Positions 1 to 10,696 of a stretch of DNA of 64,000 bases are shown here, in pieces. Numbering within the stretch: position 1 is the first letter of the stretch; the number at the start of each line of letters is the position of its first letter. The position numbers and the translations under genes were made by a program. Origin of the DNA: an uncultured SAR86 cluster bacterium (lineage in GTDB: Bacteria > Pseudomonadota > Gammaproteobacteria > Magnimaribacterales > TMED112); contig CACNDL010000002.1 of NCBI GenBank assembly GCA_902619265.1, positions 134,505-198,504 of the forward strand, given 5' to 3'. The notes under the pieces are model-generated. The model saw only the letters and a program-made list of their open reading frames with translations. It searched no databases and was not told where the DNA came from.

Positions 1-330
1 ATTTTTACTAAAATTAAAAACAAAGAGATAGCAGGAACCATAGTATATGAGGATGATCAATGCTTTGCTATTGAAGATATCAACCCTCAAGCTCCGATTC
101 ATATTCTAATTATCCCGCACAAAGAAATAGCAAAAATATCAGATACCTCAGCAGAGGATAAAGATCTATTAGGTCACTTACTTTATGTTTCAAAAAAAAT
201 TGCTGATAAATATGATCTGGATGATAACTACAGATTAATTATTAACAATGGGGCAGGTGCTGGCCAAAGTGTATTTCATATACATGTTCATTTAATGGGT
301 GGCAGAAGCTTAGATTGGCCTCCTGGCTAA
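1..330 (+). CDS. HIT-family nucleotide hydrolase/transferase (HinT-like), 5' end missing
   Basis: The reading frame is open from base 1 to a TAA at 328-330, giving the last 109 residues; the start lies upstream of the window. It contains the histidine-triad signature HIHVHLMGG near its C-terminus and the upstream IPHK and INNGAGAGQSVFH motifs typical of HinT/PKCI-type HIT proteins. These enzymes hydrolyse phosphoramidate or adenosine-monophosphate conjugates using the central histidine. About 110 residues is close to the full family length, so only a few N-terminal residues are probably missing. The stop overlaps the stop of a tiny opposite-strand gene. Confidence 0.93.
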   Translation: MFTKIKNKEIAGTIVYEDDQCFAIEDINPQAPIHILIIPHKEIAKISDTSAEDKDLLGHLLYVSKKIADKYDLDDNYRLIINNGAGAGQSVFHIHVHLMGGRSLDWPPG

Positions 331-425
331 ACGAATGTAGCGCCAATAAGAAGTATTACTACAATGATTCCAATCAATATAAAAAATATTACTATATTCT
401 TCATAACTGTTTTATCATCTTCCAT
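327..425 (-). CDS. Tiny single-span membrane protein (32 aa)
   Basis: An ATG at 425-423 opens a 32-residue frame ending at TAG (329-327), within the stop codon of the convergent HIT gene. The peptide has a charged start (MEDDKTVMKN) followed by about 20 uninterrupted hydrophobic residues, so it would sit in the membrane as one helix. It fills the whole gap between HIT and the acyltransferase gene, which argues for a real gene in such compact DNA. I do not recognise the family and cannot assign a function. Confidence 0.5.
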   Translation of the reverse strand: MEDDKTVMKNIVIFFILIGIIVVILLIGATFV

Positions 426-448
426 ACTGAAATTTTATAGATATTAAA

Positions 449-1543
449 ATGATTCGTATAGAGCCTTACAACGATAAAGAGGTCAAATCTGTTTTGACAA
501 ATCTCATGAACAATCAAGAATTCATGAAATTTATTAAATCTAATTTAAATAAATCTACATCTAAATTTTTATCAATACCAGGTTCATCCTTAATGGTCAT
601 GCAATTATTTAAATCAAAAGTTAAAAATATAAACTCCGTAAAAGAATTTCAAGATCAAGTTAAGTTGGTATTAAAGAGTGTCGTCGATCAAACAATTGAA
701 GAATTTCAAACGAAAGGTCTTGATAGATTAGAAACAAATAAACCTTATCTTTTCATTGGTAATCACAGAGATATAACTCTCGATTCTGCGCTCTGCAATT
801 TTGCACTAGATAGCATTGGTCAAGATACAACATTTAATGCAATTGGAGATAATCTAGTTAGTGTAGATTGGATGGGCGATTTGCTAAGGCTCAATAAAAG
901 TTTTGTAATTTCTCGATCTGGCGCTTCAAAAAAAGAGATTTATACCAATTTACTTAAAGCCTCTGAATTTATAAAAAATAAATTAGATGACGGTAATCAT
1001 GTATGGATAGCACAAAAGCAAGGTAGATCGAAAGATGGAATTGATAAAACAGATCCTGCTGTCCTTAAAATGTTGCATATTGCGCTTAGAAAAAACTGCG
1101 ATTTTCAAGAAATCACAAATTATTACAACATTGTTCCATGTTCAATTTCGTATGAAATAGATCCTCTGGCAGTTGAGAAGTCACAACAATTACAAAACAT
1201 AAAATCCAAAGATTTAGATGAGGATATTTCTCATATTTTTAAAGGAGTTATGTTGAATAAAGGCAGGGTTAAATTGTGTTTTGCTGATCAAATACAAGGT
1301 GCTTATTCACCTGAATCTCTAGCCCATGAAATAGATAAACAGATTCTAAATAATTATAAACATTGGGAAACAAATCTATATGCACATGAATTTTTAAATG
1401 GTGAAGTTGATGACGATAAATATCCAAAAGCAAGTAAATACTTTAATGAATTAAGAGCTTCTATGACTAATAGAGACTTAGAATATATAATGTCTCAATA
1501 CGCCAATCCAATTGTGGCCAAAAAGGAAATAAATAATGAGTGA
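449..1543 (+). CDS. Phospholipid/glycerol acyltransferase (PlsC-like)
   Basis: 364 residues. The stretch FIGNHRDITLD (103-112) fits the acyltransferase motif I region with catalytic His106, although the acid is spaced His-x5-Asp (or Asp108) instead of the classical His-x4-Asp. Later QKQGRSKDG (189-197) matches the 'AQREGRTKDG' block I associate with the acyltransferase subfamily common in Bacteroidetes. The likely role is transfer of fatty acyl chains to a glycerol-phosphate-type acceptor at the inner membrane. No signal peptide is visible. The stop (ATGAGTGA) overlaps the start of the next small gene, so the two are probably translationally coupled. The exact acceptor cannot be read from sequence. 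Confidence 0.8.
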   Translation: MIRIEPYNDKEVKSVLTNLMNNQEFMKFIKSNLNKSTSKFLSIPGSSLMVMQLFKSKVKNINSVKEFQDQVKLVLKSVVDQTIEEFQTKGLDRLETNKPYLFIGNHRDITLDSALCNFALDSIGQDTTFNAIGDNLVSVDWMGDLLRLNKSFVISRSGASKKEIYTNLLKASEFIKNKLDDGNHVWIAQKQGRSKDGIDKTDPAVLKMLHIALRKNCDFQEITNYYNIVPCSISYEIDPLAVEKSQQLQNIKSKDLDEDISHIFKGVMLNKGRVKLCFADQIQGAYSPESLAHEIDKQILNNYKHWETNLYAHEFLNGEVDDDKYPKASKYFNELRASMTNRDLEYIMSQYANPIVAKKEINNE

Positions 1544-1657
1544 TGATCAATTTTATGATTCAGAAGAAGAAAAAGAAAACTCTTCATCTGATGCAAACGT
1601 AGCTTTAGTAATGATTATTTGCGGTGTAATAGGCGCAACAATTTATGTAGCATCACT

Positions 1658-1661
<4 letters not shown>
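1536..1661 (+). CDS. Small acidic single-span membrane protein (41 aa)
   Basis: ATG at 1536 overlaps the acyltransferase stop, and the TGA at 1659-1661 overlaps the ATG of the following dehydrogenase (ATGA). The protein is 41 residues: an acidic N-terminal half (SDDQFYDSEEEKEN) and a C-terminal hydrophobic helix (VALVMIICGVIGATIYVA). Overlap at both ends in one operon is strong evidence for translation. Function unknown; the layout suggests a small partner of a neighbouring membrane or lipid enzyme. Confidence 0.6.
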
Positions 1662-3411
<1,750 letters not shown>

Positions 3412-3430
3412 TTAGTTACAATATCTTAGC

Positions 3431-5536
3431 ATGTCAATTGATAGAATATACAGAGAGTTTTTTGGCTTTAGTCTAATAATCATTTCTTTATTTCTTTTTG
3501 TCAGTTTAGTAACTTTTTCAGCTCAAGATAATGTTAATAATCTTCTAACTGACTCAAAAAACTATCTAAATAACTTTGGTTATTTAGGAGCACTGTTTTC
3601 TTCTACTGTTTTTTCCTACATAGGATTTGCTGCGTATTATTTTGCTCTTATTTGTTTTTATTTTGGGATGATTTTATTTTTTTCATCTTCTTCAAATAAT
3701 TTTTCAGAAAGATTAAATTTCATTAATAATGTTCTTTATAGTTTTATCTCTATTTTTCCTCTTACATTATTTTTCATAAGTTTTTTTAATTCTTCCAATA
3801 CTGAATTAAGTTTACTTTCCATTAATTCAGGTGGTTTAGCTGGAGATAACTTATCAGTAATTCTAAATACTTATGCAAATTCCTTGATTGTTGGTTCAAT
3901 ATCAGGAATCGTTTTTTTGACGCTGCAATATTTTATTTTTTACGATCTTTTAAATTCTATTAATGCATTTTTCAAAACTGATAAAATCTCAGAAAAAAAA
4001 CAATCAAAACCAAAAAATATCGTAAAAGAAGTTGAGAAACCTAAGGTTAGCAAACCAAAGGAATCAACGGTAACAGAGACTCCAAAACCAGATCCTATAA
4101 ATGTTGAACAAGAAGACTTTATTGACTTATTGGATAAAAAAATTGATGACTCTAGTGAGGTAACAAAAGATTATTTAGAGAATCTAGCCGAGAATTTAGT
4201 AAATAAATTAGAAGAGTTTGGCATTGAGGGAAGAGTAGAGGGATCTTTACCTGGACCAGTTATCACTAGGTTTGAAATTAGCCTTGCGCCAGGCACAAAA
4301 GCCAGCCAAGTATCTAACATTGCTAATGATTTAGCTAGGTCATTAGCAGTTAAAAGTGTAAGAGTGGTTGAAGTTATTGAAGGTAAATCCTCTATAGGGA
4401 TTGAAATACCAAATCCAAAAAGAAAAGTGGTAACTCTATATTCAAGCATCCATCAGCATGCCACAGATACATTAAACCCATTGGAATTTTGTATTGGTAA
4501 AGACATTGCAGGTGAAAGTGCAAAAATTGATTTACAACAACTACCACATTTATTAATAGCTGGTACAACAGGTTCAGGAAAATCAGTTGGAGTGAATACC
4601 ATACTTTTAAACCTCTTAAGAAATAATAGTCCTGCCAATTTAAAACTATTATTAATAGATCCTAAAATGCTGGAACTTTCAGTTTATGACGATATCCCAC
4701 ACCTTATTACGCCAGTAATTACCGATATGCAAAAAGCAGCAAACGGCCTAAATTGGTGTGTAAAAGAAATGGACAAGAGATATAAGCTTATGTCGATACT
4801 GGGTGTAAGAAATCTTGAAGGTTACAATCAAAAAGCTGCAAAACCATCCTCAATACCGCAAGAACAAAAAGAGTTACTTCTCGAAGAATTAGATGGAGAT
4901 ATTAAATCACTACCGTATATAGTTGTAGTAATTGATGAATTAGCAGATCTGATGATGGTTACAGGCAAAAAAGTTGAACAACTAATTGCTAGACTTGCTC
5001 AGAAAGCGAGAGCATCAGGCATTCATTTAGCTATAGCCACCCAAAGACCTTCAGTAGACGTTATAACAGGTTTAATTAAAGCGAATATTCCTTCAAGAAT
5101 GTCATTCCTAGTTTCATCAAAAGTTGATTCAAGAACTATCCTTGATCAAGGTGGAGCAGAACAATTGCTTGGCAAAGGAGATATGTTATTTATAGAACCA
5201 GGCACCTCGATTCCAAAAAGAATCCATGGAGCTTTTGTTAAAGACGATGAAGTTCAAAAAATCACAAAGTATCTTAGAGAAACTGGAAAACCAGAATATA
5301 TTGAGGAAGTCACCAAAGCTATAGAAATACAGGAATTACAGAGTGATTCCGATACAGATGATGATCTTTATAATGAGGCCGTTGAATTCGTAGTTGAGAC
5401 AAGAAGAGCATCGATTTCCTCAATCCAAAGAAAGTTTAGAATTGGATACAATCGAGCTGCTAGATTAATTGAAACAATGGAAGAAAATGGAATTGTCACA
5501 CCCATGAATTCGAATGGCTCAAGAGAAGTCATCTAA
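3431..5536 (+). CDS. ftsK: DNA translocase FtsK
   Basis: 701 residues. About four hydrophobic segments occupy residues 10-180, followed by a charged linker (about 190-235) and then the alpha/beta motor: Walker A GTTGSGKS near 376-383 and Walker B VVVIDELADL near 496-505. The C-terminal 60 residues form the winged-helix gamma domain that reads KOPS-type sites. The role is chromosome dimer resolution and pumping DNA through the septum. The linker is much shorter than in E. coli FtsK (about 1330 aa), consistent with a streamlined genome. The stop shares its last base with the lolA start (TAATG). Confidence 0.96.
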   Translation: MSIDRIYREFFGFSLIIISLFLFVSLVTFSAQDNVNNLLTDSKNYLNNFGYLGALFSSTVFSYIGFAAYYFALICFYFGMILFFSSSSNNFSERLNFINNVLYSFISIFPLTLFFISFFNSSNTELSLLSINSGGLAGDNLSVILNTYANSLIVGSISGIVFLTLQYFIFYDLLNSINAFFKTDKISEKKQSKPKNIVKEVEKPKVSKPKESTVTETPKPDPINVEQEDFIDLLDKKIDDSSEVTKDYLENLAENLVNKLEEFGIEGRVEGSLPGPVITRFEISLAPGTKASQVSNIANDLARSLAVKSVRVVEVIEGKSSIGIEIPNPKRKVVTLYSSIHQHATDTLNPLEFCIGKDIAGESAKIDLQQLPHLLIAGTTGSGKSVGVNTILLNLLRNNSPANLKLLLIDPKMLELSVYDDIPHLITPVITDMQKAANGLNWCVKEMDKRYKLMSILGVRNLEGYNQKAAKPSSIPQEQKELLLEELDGDIKSLPYIVVVIDELADLMMVTGKKVEQLIARLAQKARASGIHLAIATQRPSVDVITGLIKANIPSRMSFLVSSKVDSRTILDQGGAEQLLGKGDMLFIEPGTSIPKRIHGAFVKDDEVQKITKYLRETGKPEYIEEVTKAIEIQELQSDSDTDDDLYNEAVEFVVETRRASISSIQRKFRIGYNRAARLIETMEENGIVTPMNSNGSREVI

Positions 5537-6063
5537 TGCGTTTGTTGTTTTGTTTTTTCATAAGTTTTTTAGTTCAATCCAATCCGAATATAAGTTTTAA
5601 AAAACCCCTTAATTTTAATGCTGACGTAAATATCAATAGTGAGGGAAATTCAATTTCTAATGGCGCGATGTTATTTAGAAATGGAACATTTATTTATCAT
5701 TTAACTAGCCCATACAATCAAACAATAGCTGTCGTCAACGGAAAACTTTATGTTCAGGATGATGATTTTCAACAAGTAATAATTTATAACAATGATCAGT
5801 CTTTTTTTCTGCAAGATTTACTCAATAATGAATTTGAATCAGAAGACTTTCCATGCCCAAATACTTGTTTTAAATTAAAACCAAATCAAGACAGTACTTT
5901 TGAAGAAGCTTTAGTATCTCTTAATGGAGAGGTTTTAGATTGGATAAGGCTTGTGGATATAAAGGATCAAAGAATTTTTGTTAAATTTGAGAATTTTAAG
6001 TTTGAATCATCTAATATTACTTATGTAGTACCGCAAAATTACGAAATAATTAACAATGATTGA
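5536..6063 (+). CDS. lolA: Outer-membrane lipoprotein carrier protein LolA
   Basis: 175 residues with a short N-terminal signal segment (RLLFCFFISFLVQS). The body fits the LolA beta-sheet half-barrel that shields lipoprotein acyl chains in the periplasm. Overall similarity is diffuse, and the call is strongly supported by position between ftsK and serS, as in other Gammaproteobacteria. It starts inside the ftsK stop codon and overlaps serS by 8 bp, implying coupled translation. Its expected partners, a LolC/E-like permease and LolD, are encoded at 53.8-55.7 kb. Confidence 0.85.
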   Translation: MRLLFCFFISFLVQSNPNISFKKPLNFNADVNINSEGNSISNGAMLFRNGTFIYHLTSPYNQTIAVVNGKLYVQDDDFQQVIIYNNDQSFFLQDLLNNEFESEDFPCPNTCFKLKPNQDSTFEEALVSLNGEVLDWIRLVDIKDQRIFVKFENFKFESSNITYVVPQNYEIINND

Positions 6064-7315
6064 TATTGGACATTTAAAAAATAATTTAGATCAACACAGA
6101 AAAAAATTGGAGTCGAAAGGTTATGTAGGAGACCTTAATGACATCATATCTAAATACGAATCCAAAAATGATATCCAAGTAAAACTTGATGATCTTAAAA
6201 ATGCAAAAAATATATTATCGAAAGAAATTGGTGCACTAGCGCAAAAAGGTGAATCTATAGACGAGCTAAAGAAGCAGTCAGATTCTTTGTCAAGTGAAAT
6301 AGAACTATTGCAGAATGATTTTGATATTTTAAAAAATGAGCTAGAAGAAGAGCTACTATCAATACCTAATATTCCAGATGACGATGTGCCTGAGGGCGTA
6401 GACGAATCATCAAATCTCGAACTTGAAAAAATAATCTATAAGCAGGCTGAGAATGGACCAGATCATGTTGAAATAGGTGAACAATTGGACTTATTAGATT
6501 TTGAGTCAGCAAATAAATTAAGTGGTTCAAGATTTGTAGTATTAAAAGGCAAACTAGCTCACCTGCAGAGGGCTTTAATAAAATTTATGCTCGATGAAGC
6601 AGAATCTAATGGATATGAGGAATATTATGTTCCATTCATAGTAAATTCAAAAAGCTTGCTAGGTACTGGTCAACTTCCTAAATTTGAGGATGATCAATTT
6701 AGTGTCGGTGAAGGTAAATATTTAATTCCAACTGCAGAGGTGCCATTAACGAATTTGTTTCGTGATGAACTAATTCAAGCAGAAAACCTTCCTCTTAAAT
6801 TGACCGCTCACACACCCTGTTTTAGAGCTGAAGCTGGAAGTTATGGAAAAGATACCAGAGGGATGATTCGACAACATCAATTTGAAAAGATTGAATTAGT
6901 TAAATTTGTCAATGCCGATGAGTCTGATCAGGCTCTGAATGATTTAGTTGCTCATGCTTCCAATATTTTGGATAAACTAGAACTTTCCTACAGAAAAGTT
7001 GTCTTATGTACTGGTGATTTAGGGTTTTCTGCTGCAAAAACTATTGATCTAGAGGTATGGCTGCCATCACAAAATTGTTTTAGAGAAATTTCATCTTGCA
7101 GTAACTTTCGAGACTTTCAAACTAGAAGGATGCATACAAAAGTAATTGAAGGTTCTGCAAAATCATATCCTCATACCTTAAATGGTTCAGCACTAGCTGT
7201 TGGAAGGACACTTTTAGCTATTTTAGAGAATTATTATGAAAATGGCGTAGGTGTACATATTCCAAAGGTTTTAGGTCCTTACTTAAATTTTGATTTAATT
7301 GAAATTAAAAAATAG
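6056..7315 (+). CDS. serS: Seryl-tRNA synthetase
   Basis: 419 residues, normal length. The first 110 residues are the charged antiparallel coiled-coil arm that grips the long variable arm of tRNA-Ser. The class II core follows, with motif 2 around CFRAEAGSYGKDTRGMIRQH and motif 3 near the C-terminus (ALAVGRTLLAIL). It charges tRNA-Ser with serine in the cytoplasm; a tRNA-Ser(UGA) gene lies at 38.3 kb. It is the last gene of ftsK-lolA-serS, overlapping lolA by 8 bp. Confidence 0.97.
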   Translation: MIDIGHLKNNLDQHRKKLESKGYVGDLNDIISKYESKNDIQVKLDDLKNAKNILSKEIGALAQKGESIDELKKQSDSLSSEIELLQNDFDILKNELEEELLSIPNIPDDDVPEGVDESSNLELEKIIYKQAENGPDHVEIGEQLDLLDFESANKLSGSRFVVLKGKLAHLQRALIKFMLDEAESNGYEEYYVPFIVNSKSLLGTGQLPKFEDDQFSVGEGKYLIPTAEVPLTNLFRDELIQAENLPLKLTAHTPCFRAEAGSYGKDTRGMIRQHQFEKIELVKFVNADESDQALNDLVAHASNILDKLELSYRKVVLCTGDLGFSAAKTIDLEVWLPSQNCFREISSCSNFRDFQTRRMHTKVIEGSAKSYPHTLNGSALAVGRTLLAILENYYENGVGVHIPKVLGPYLNFDLIEIKK

Positions 7316-7337
7316 TTACAAGAATTTCACATAACTG

Positions 7338-7365
7338 TTAACTGTTCTTCTTCTTTAGTTATAAA
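7338..7365 (+). promoter_or_regulatory. Candidate sigma-70 promoter for the TonB-dependent receptor
   Basis: TTAACT at 7338-7343 and TATAAA at 7360-7365 are separated by 16 bp, close to the -35/-10 consensus. The site lies about 30 bp upstream of the receptor ATG, which is preceded by a GAGAGG ribosome-binding site near 7385. AT-rich DNA produces such matches by chance, so this is a prediction from spacing and position only. Confidence 0.4.
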
Positions 7366-7397
7366 ATAGATTTAGTATCGATGTTGAGAGGTATTTT

Positions 7398-10300
7398 ATG
7401 AAAAAAATTCTTTTATCGCTTAGTTTAGCGGTAGTATCGTTGTTTGCAGTATCACAAGTTGACGTTAGGGCGTCAATTAAGGGTAATGTAACCGATAACT
7501 CAGGACCTGTAAGTGGTGCTGAAGTTGTCGTGGTTTATACACCAACGGGATCTACAGATCGTGCTGTAACAAATGCAGATGGTGCTTTCGTTGTCAACAA
7601 CTTAGCGCCTGGTGGGCCTTATACAGTTACTGTTAAGAAGCCTGGCTATGCCGATGCAAGAGCATCTGATGTGTTCACAAAATTTAGTGAAACATCCGAC
7701 GTTGATGTATTTATGGCAGCTGAGTTTGAAGAGGTTGTGGTTAGCGCACAAGCTCTTGAAAGCACAATAAGATTTGGAAATGGATCTGTCTTTGGTGAGG
7801 ATGTAATTGATGGTTTGCCATCTACTGATAGAGGTATTCAAGACATTGCTTCTCTAGATCCTAGAGTTGCAGTTGGTCAATCTGAAGACTTCTTCTCACT
7901 TTCTGTTATGGGTAGTAACCCAAGAACAAACGACATCACAATTGATGGTGTATCTGTTAATGATGCGTTTGGTCTTAACGATAGTGGTCAACCTACATTG
8001 AGAAACTCATTCTCAATTGAAACTGTTAAACAGCTTTCAGTTGATGTCGTTCCTTTTGATGCTTCAAGGGGTGGTTTCACAACAGGTAGTGTTAACGCTG
8101 TTACTAAATCCGGAACAAATGAATTAGAAGGTGACTTCTATGTTTATAACAGAGATGAAGGTATGGTTGGGACTGATGCCTTTGGTAATGATCCAGATGT
8201 ATTTAATGAAGATACAGTTGGTTTCAGTGCTGGTGGTCCAATTATAAAAGATAAACTTTTCTTTTATTTCAACCATGAAAGTTTTGAACAAACTTACCCA
8301 TCATTCTATGGTCCTGTCGGGAGTGGCGCTACCAATGAAGCGTATTTTGTTACACAAGCTTTAGTTGACAGAGTAATTGCTTCAGCGAATAGTCTATATG
8401 GCTTAGATATTGGTAATTACAATTCAGAACAAAACAATCAGTCTGAAAATACATTCCTTAAATTAAATTATCTTATTAATGATAATCATGAAGCAGAAAT
8501 GTCTTATATAGACACTACATCTAACCTTGTTAAAGTTAGAGGTAACCCACCTTTTGGTTTTGCTTTAGATTCACAATGGTACGATGATAAACAAGCTGTT
8601 GAAGTTTTAACTACCAAATTATTCAGTGATTGGAGTGATAAACTTTCAACACAGTTTACTTATTCAACTAGAACACAAACTGACAATCAAGATCCTGTAA
8701 GAGGAGATGATATGCCATCAGTGTCTATCGTTATTAACAATGGCGATGGGTCATGTGTTGGTAGCTCAAACTGTACAAACCCATTTAGAACTATTTGGGG
8801 TTCAGCAAGAAGCGGTCAGTATGAAACATTAAGATTTGGTCAAGACCAATTCAGATATAACAATGAAATTATTATTGACTCAACTCAATTCTCATTCAAA
8901 GGATTTTATGCAGCAGCAGCTGATCATGATGTCACATTTGGATATGAATCAAGTTCAGAAGATATTTACAACTCATTCAGAGTCTGTGGTGGTGGTTGTT
9001 ATGGTTTCTCAGGCATAGATGCTTTTGAAGCTGGAACACCAATCTACTACTTACTCGAAGGTGGAGTAGGTGGTGTCATAAACGGTGATGCTGCTGAATG
9101 GAGACTTGATAAATCTTCAATGTACCTACAAGACGAGTGGAGAGTAAATGATAAATTAAATCTATTATTTGGTTATAGAGTTGATTGGACAGAAACCAAT
9201 ACTGCACCAAATGCTAATGCTGATTACTTAGCTGCAACAGGATATAGAACTGATGTTGCTATTGACGATACAGTTACAGCAGGTAGATTTGGATTCGATT
9301 ATGATGCAACCGACGCATTCTTTGATTACTTCTTAGGTGGCAGAACTTACGACTGGCTTCCAGTTGAAGCTGTTACTATGAGAGGTGGTTACGGTAAATT
9401 TGTTGGTAGATTGCCTAATGTTTGGATTTCAAACTCATTTAGTAATGATGGTGGAATCAACAAAGCTGAATTTGAAGCTTTTACATTTGATGGCACACCA
9501 ATAGAAGGTGTAATTTTTGATCCAAATGCTAATGATCAAAGCAGAGCAGACAGGTTAACTACTTCAGCTGGTGGAGATGTAAACTCTTTAGATCCTGACT
9601 TCGGTTTACCTATTTCAGATAGATTTGCTTTAGCCTTTGATTTTGATTTAGAGGACAATATGTTCTTTGGTGTTGAATATAATAAGGATAGTGTGGATAG
9701 AGCTTTTGCTTATATCGATCCTAACCTTGAAGGAAATGTAGCTGGTACTTTACCAGATGGAAGAACTTACTACAGTAACTCTGAAGGAGATCTACACACT
9801 ACATTTACTGACTTAGGTCAAACAACATCTTGGTCATATAAATTCACCAAATCTTGGTTCGATAATAAGCTAAAACTTTACTTAGCTTATTCAGATACTG
9901 AAGCTGAAGATGTTTTCGCAGCTGGTTCCTCAACACAAGGATCTAACTACGGAAAATATGCTACGTGTAATAACCAGTTTTATCCAAATCTTTGTACTAA
10001 GCCTTCATTATGGGGTGCTAGTGAAAGATATGTTGGAACACTTGATTACACTGCAGATATCTTTGGTGCTGATAATCCAACAAGATTTTATCTATACTGG
10101 TTAAGAGAATCAGGTAGACCATTCAGTTATACATATGATTCAAATATCATAGGTGATGGCTATAGAGACGAAAGGGATCTATGGTACGTTCCAACTGGAC
10201 CTAATGACCCATTAGTATCATTTAGCGATGGTACAGGAGATGCTTTTTATGCTTACGTTGATAAATACTTAAGCGCTTATAAAGGGCAGGTTGCTCCAGC

Positions 10301-10622
10301 TAATGCGTTCCAGTCACCTTGGAAAACTAGAATGGATCTTAAAATTACGCAAGAAATTGCTCTTCCAGACACACCTTATGTAGGTGATGCTAAGGCAGAA
10401 CTATTCCTTGATATTTATAACTTCGGTAATTTATTAGATGATGAGAATGGTCAGATATATGACGCTGGCTATCTTGGAGTTACCAAAAGCTTAGATGTAG
10501 TTGTCAACCCTGACAATACATATACATATTCAAACTTTGATGATGGACACCTTCGTTATAGAAATGGTTCAAGATTTGTCTCAGTTTGGAAAGCTATGGT
10601 TGGCTTTAAGTTAAGCTTCTAA
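7398..10622 (+). CDS. TonB-dependent outer-membrane receptor, Oar-like
   Basis: 1074 residues. A signal peptide (1-26) is followed by a carboxypeptidase-regulatory-like beta-sandwich (about 28-110; GNVTDNSGPVSGAEV), a plug domain (about 120-230, with TNDITIDGVSVNDAF and the SRGGFTTGSVNAVT strand), then a long barrel rich in aromatic residues that ends SVWKAMVGFKLSF, a typical outer-membrane C-terminus with terminal Phe. The layout matches Oar/OmpA-related TonB receptors known from Myxococcus and Bacteroidetes. It imports a large, unidentified substrate with TonB energy; no exbBD/tonB lies here. It is followed by a strong terminator and so is probably transcribed alone. Confidence 0.88.
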   Translation: MKKILLSLSLAVVSLFAVSQVDVRASIKGNVTDNSGPVSGAEVVVVYTPTGSTDRAVTNADGAFVVNNLAPGGPYTVTVKKPGYADARASDVFTKFSETSDVDVFMAAEFEEVVVSAQALESTIRFGNGSVFGEDVIDGLPSTDRGIQDIASLDPRVAVGQSEDFFSLSVMGSNPRTNDITIDGVSVNDAFGLNDSGQPTLRNSFSIETVKQLSVDVVPFDASRGGFTTGSVNAVTKSGTNELEGDFYVYNRDEGMVGTDAFGNDPDVFNEDTVGFSAGGPIIKDKLFFYFNHESFEQTYPSFYGPVGSGATNEAYFVTQALVDRVIASANSLYGLDIGNYNSEQNNQSENTFLKLNYLINDNHEAEMSYIDTTSNLVKVRGNPPFGFALDSQWYDDKQAVEVLTTKLFSDWSDKLSTQFTYSTRTQTDNQDPVRGDDMPSVSIVINNGDGSCVGSSNCTNPFRTIWGSARSGQYETLRFGQDQFRYNNEIIIDSTQFSFKGFYAAAADHDVTFGYESSSEDIYNSFRVCGGGCYGFSGIDAFEAGTPIYYLLEGGVGGVINGDAAEWRLDKSSMYLQDEWRVNDKLNLLFGYRVDWTETNTAPNANADYLAATGYRTDVAIDDTVTAGRFGFDYDATDAFFDYFLGGRTYDWLPVEAVTMRGGYGKFVGRLPNVWISNSFSNDGGINKAEFEAFTFDGTPIEGVIFDPNANDQSRADRLTTSAGGDVNSLDPDFGLPISDRFALAFDFDLEDNMFFGVEYNKDSVDRAFAYIDPNLEGNVAGTLPDGRTYYSNSEGDLHTTFTDLGQTTSWSYKFTKSWFDNKLKLYLAYSDTEAEDVFAAGSSTQGSNYGKYATCNNQFYPNLCTKPSLWGASERYVGTLDYTADIFGADNPTRFYLYWLRESGRPFSYTYDSNIIGDGYRDERDLWYVPTGPNDPLVSFSDGTGDAFYAYVDKYLSAYKGQVAPANAFQSPWKTRMDLKITQEIALPDTPYVGDAKAELFLDIYNFGNLLDDENGQIYDAGYLGVTKSLDVVVNPDNTYTYSNFDDGHLRYRNGSRFVSVWKAMVGFKLSF

Positions 10623-10641
10623 TAGATCTTCGATACTAATA

Positions 10642-10670
10642 AAGGGCAGTTTAGGCTGCCCTTTTTTTTT
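10642..10670 (+). terminator. Rho-independent terminator of the TonB receptor gene
   Basis: An 8-bp perfect stem, AAGGGCAG (10642-10649) with CTGCCCTT (10655-10662), encloses a 5-nt loop and is followed by a run of T to 10670. It lies about 20 bp after the receptor stop. Confidence 0.9.
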
Positions 10671-10696
10671 ATGCCTAGAAATCGGTATAATGTATC

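Noticed and set aside
1619-1657. Extended N-terminus of the short-chain dehydrogenase
   Set aside because: It would need a non-standard start and overlap most of the helix of the 41-residue gene; ATG 1658 has the ATGA coupling and the normal family start.
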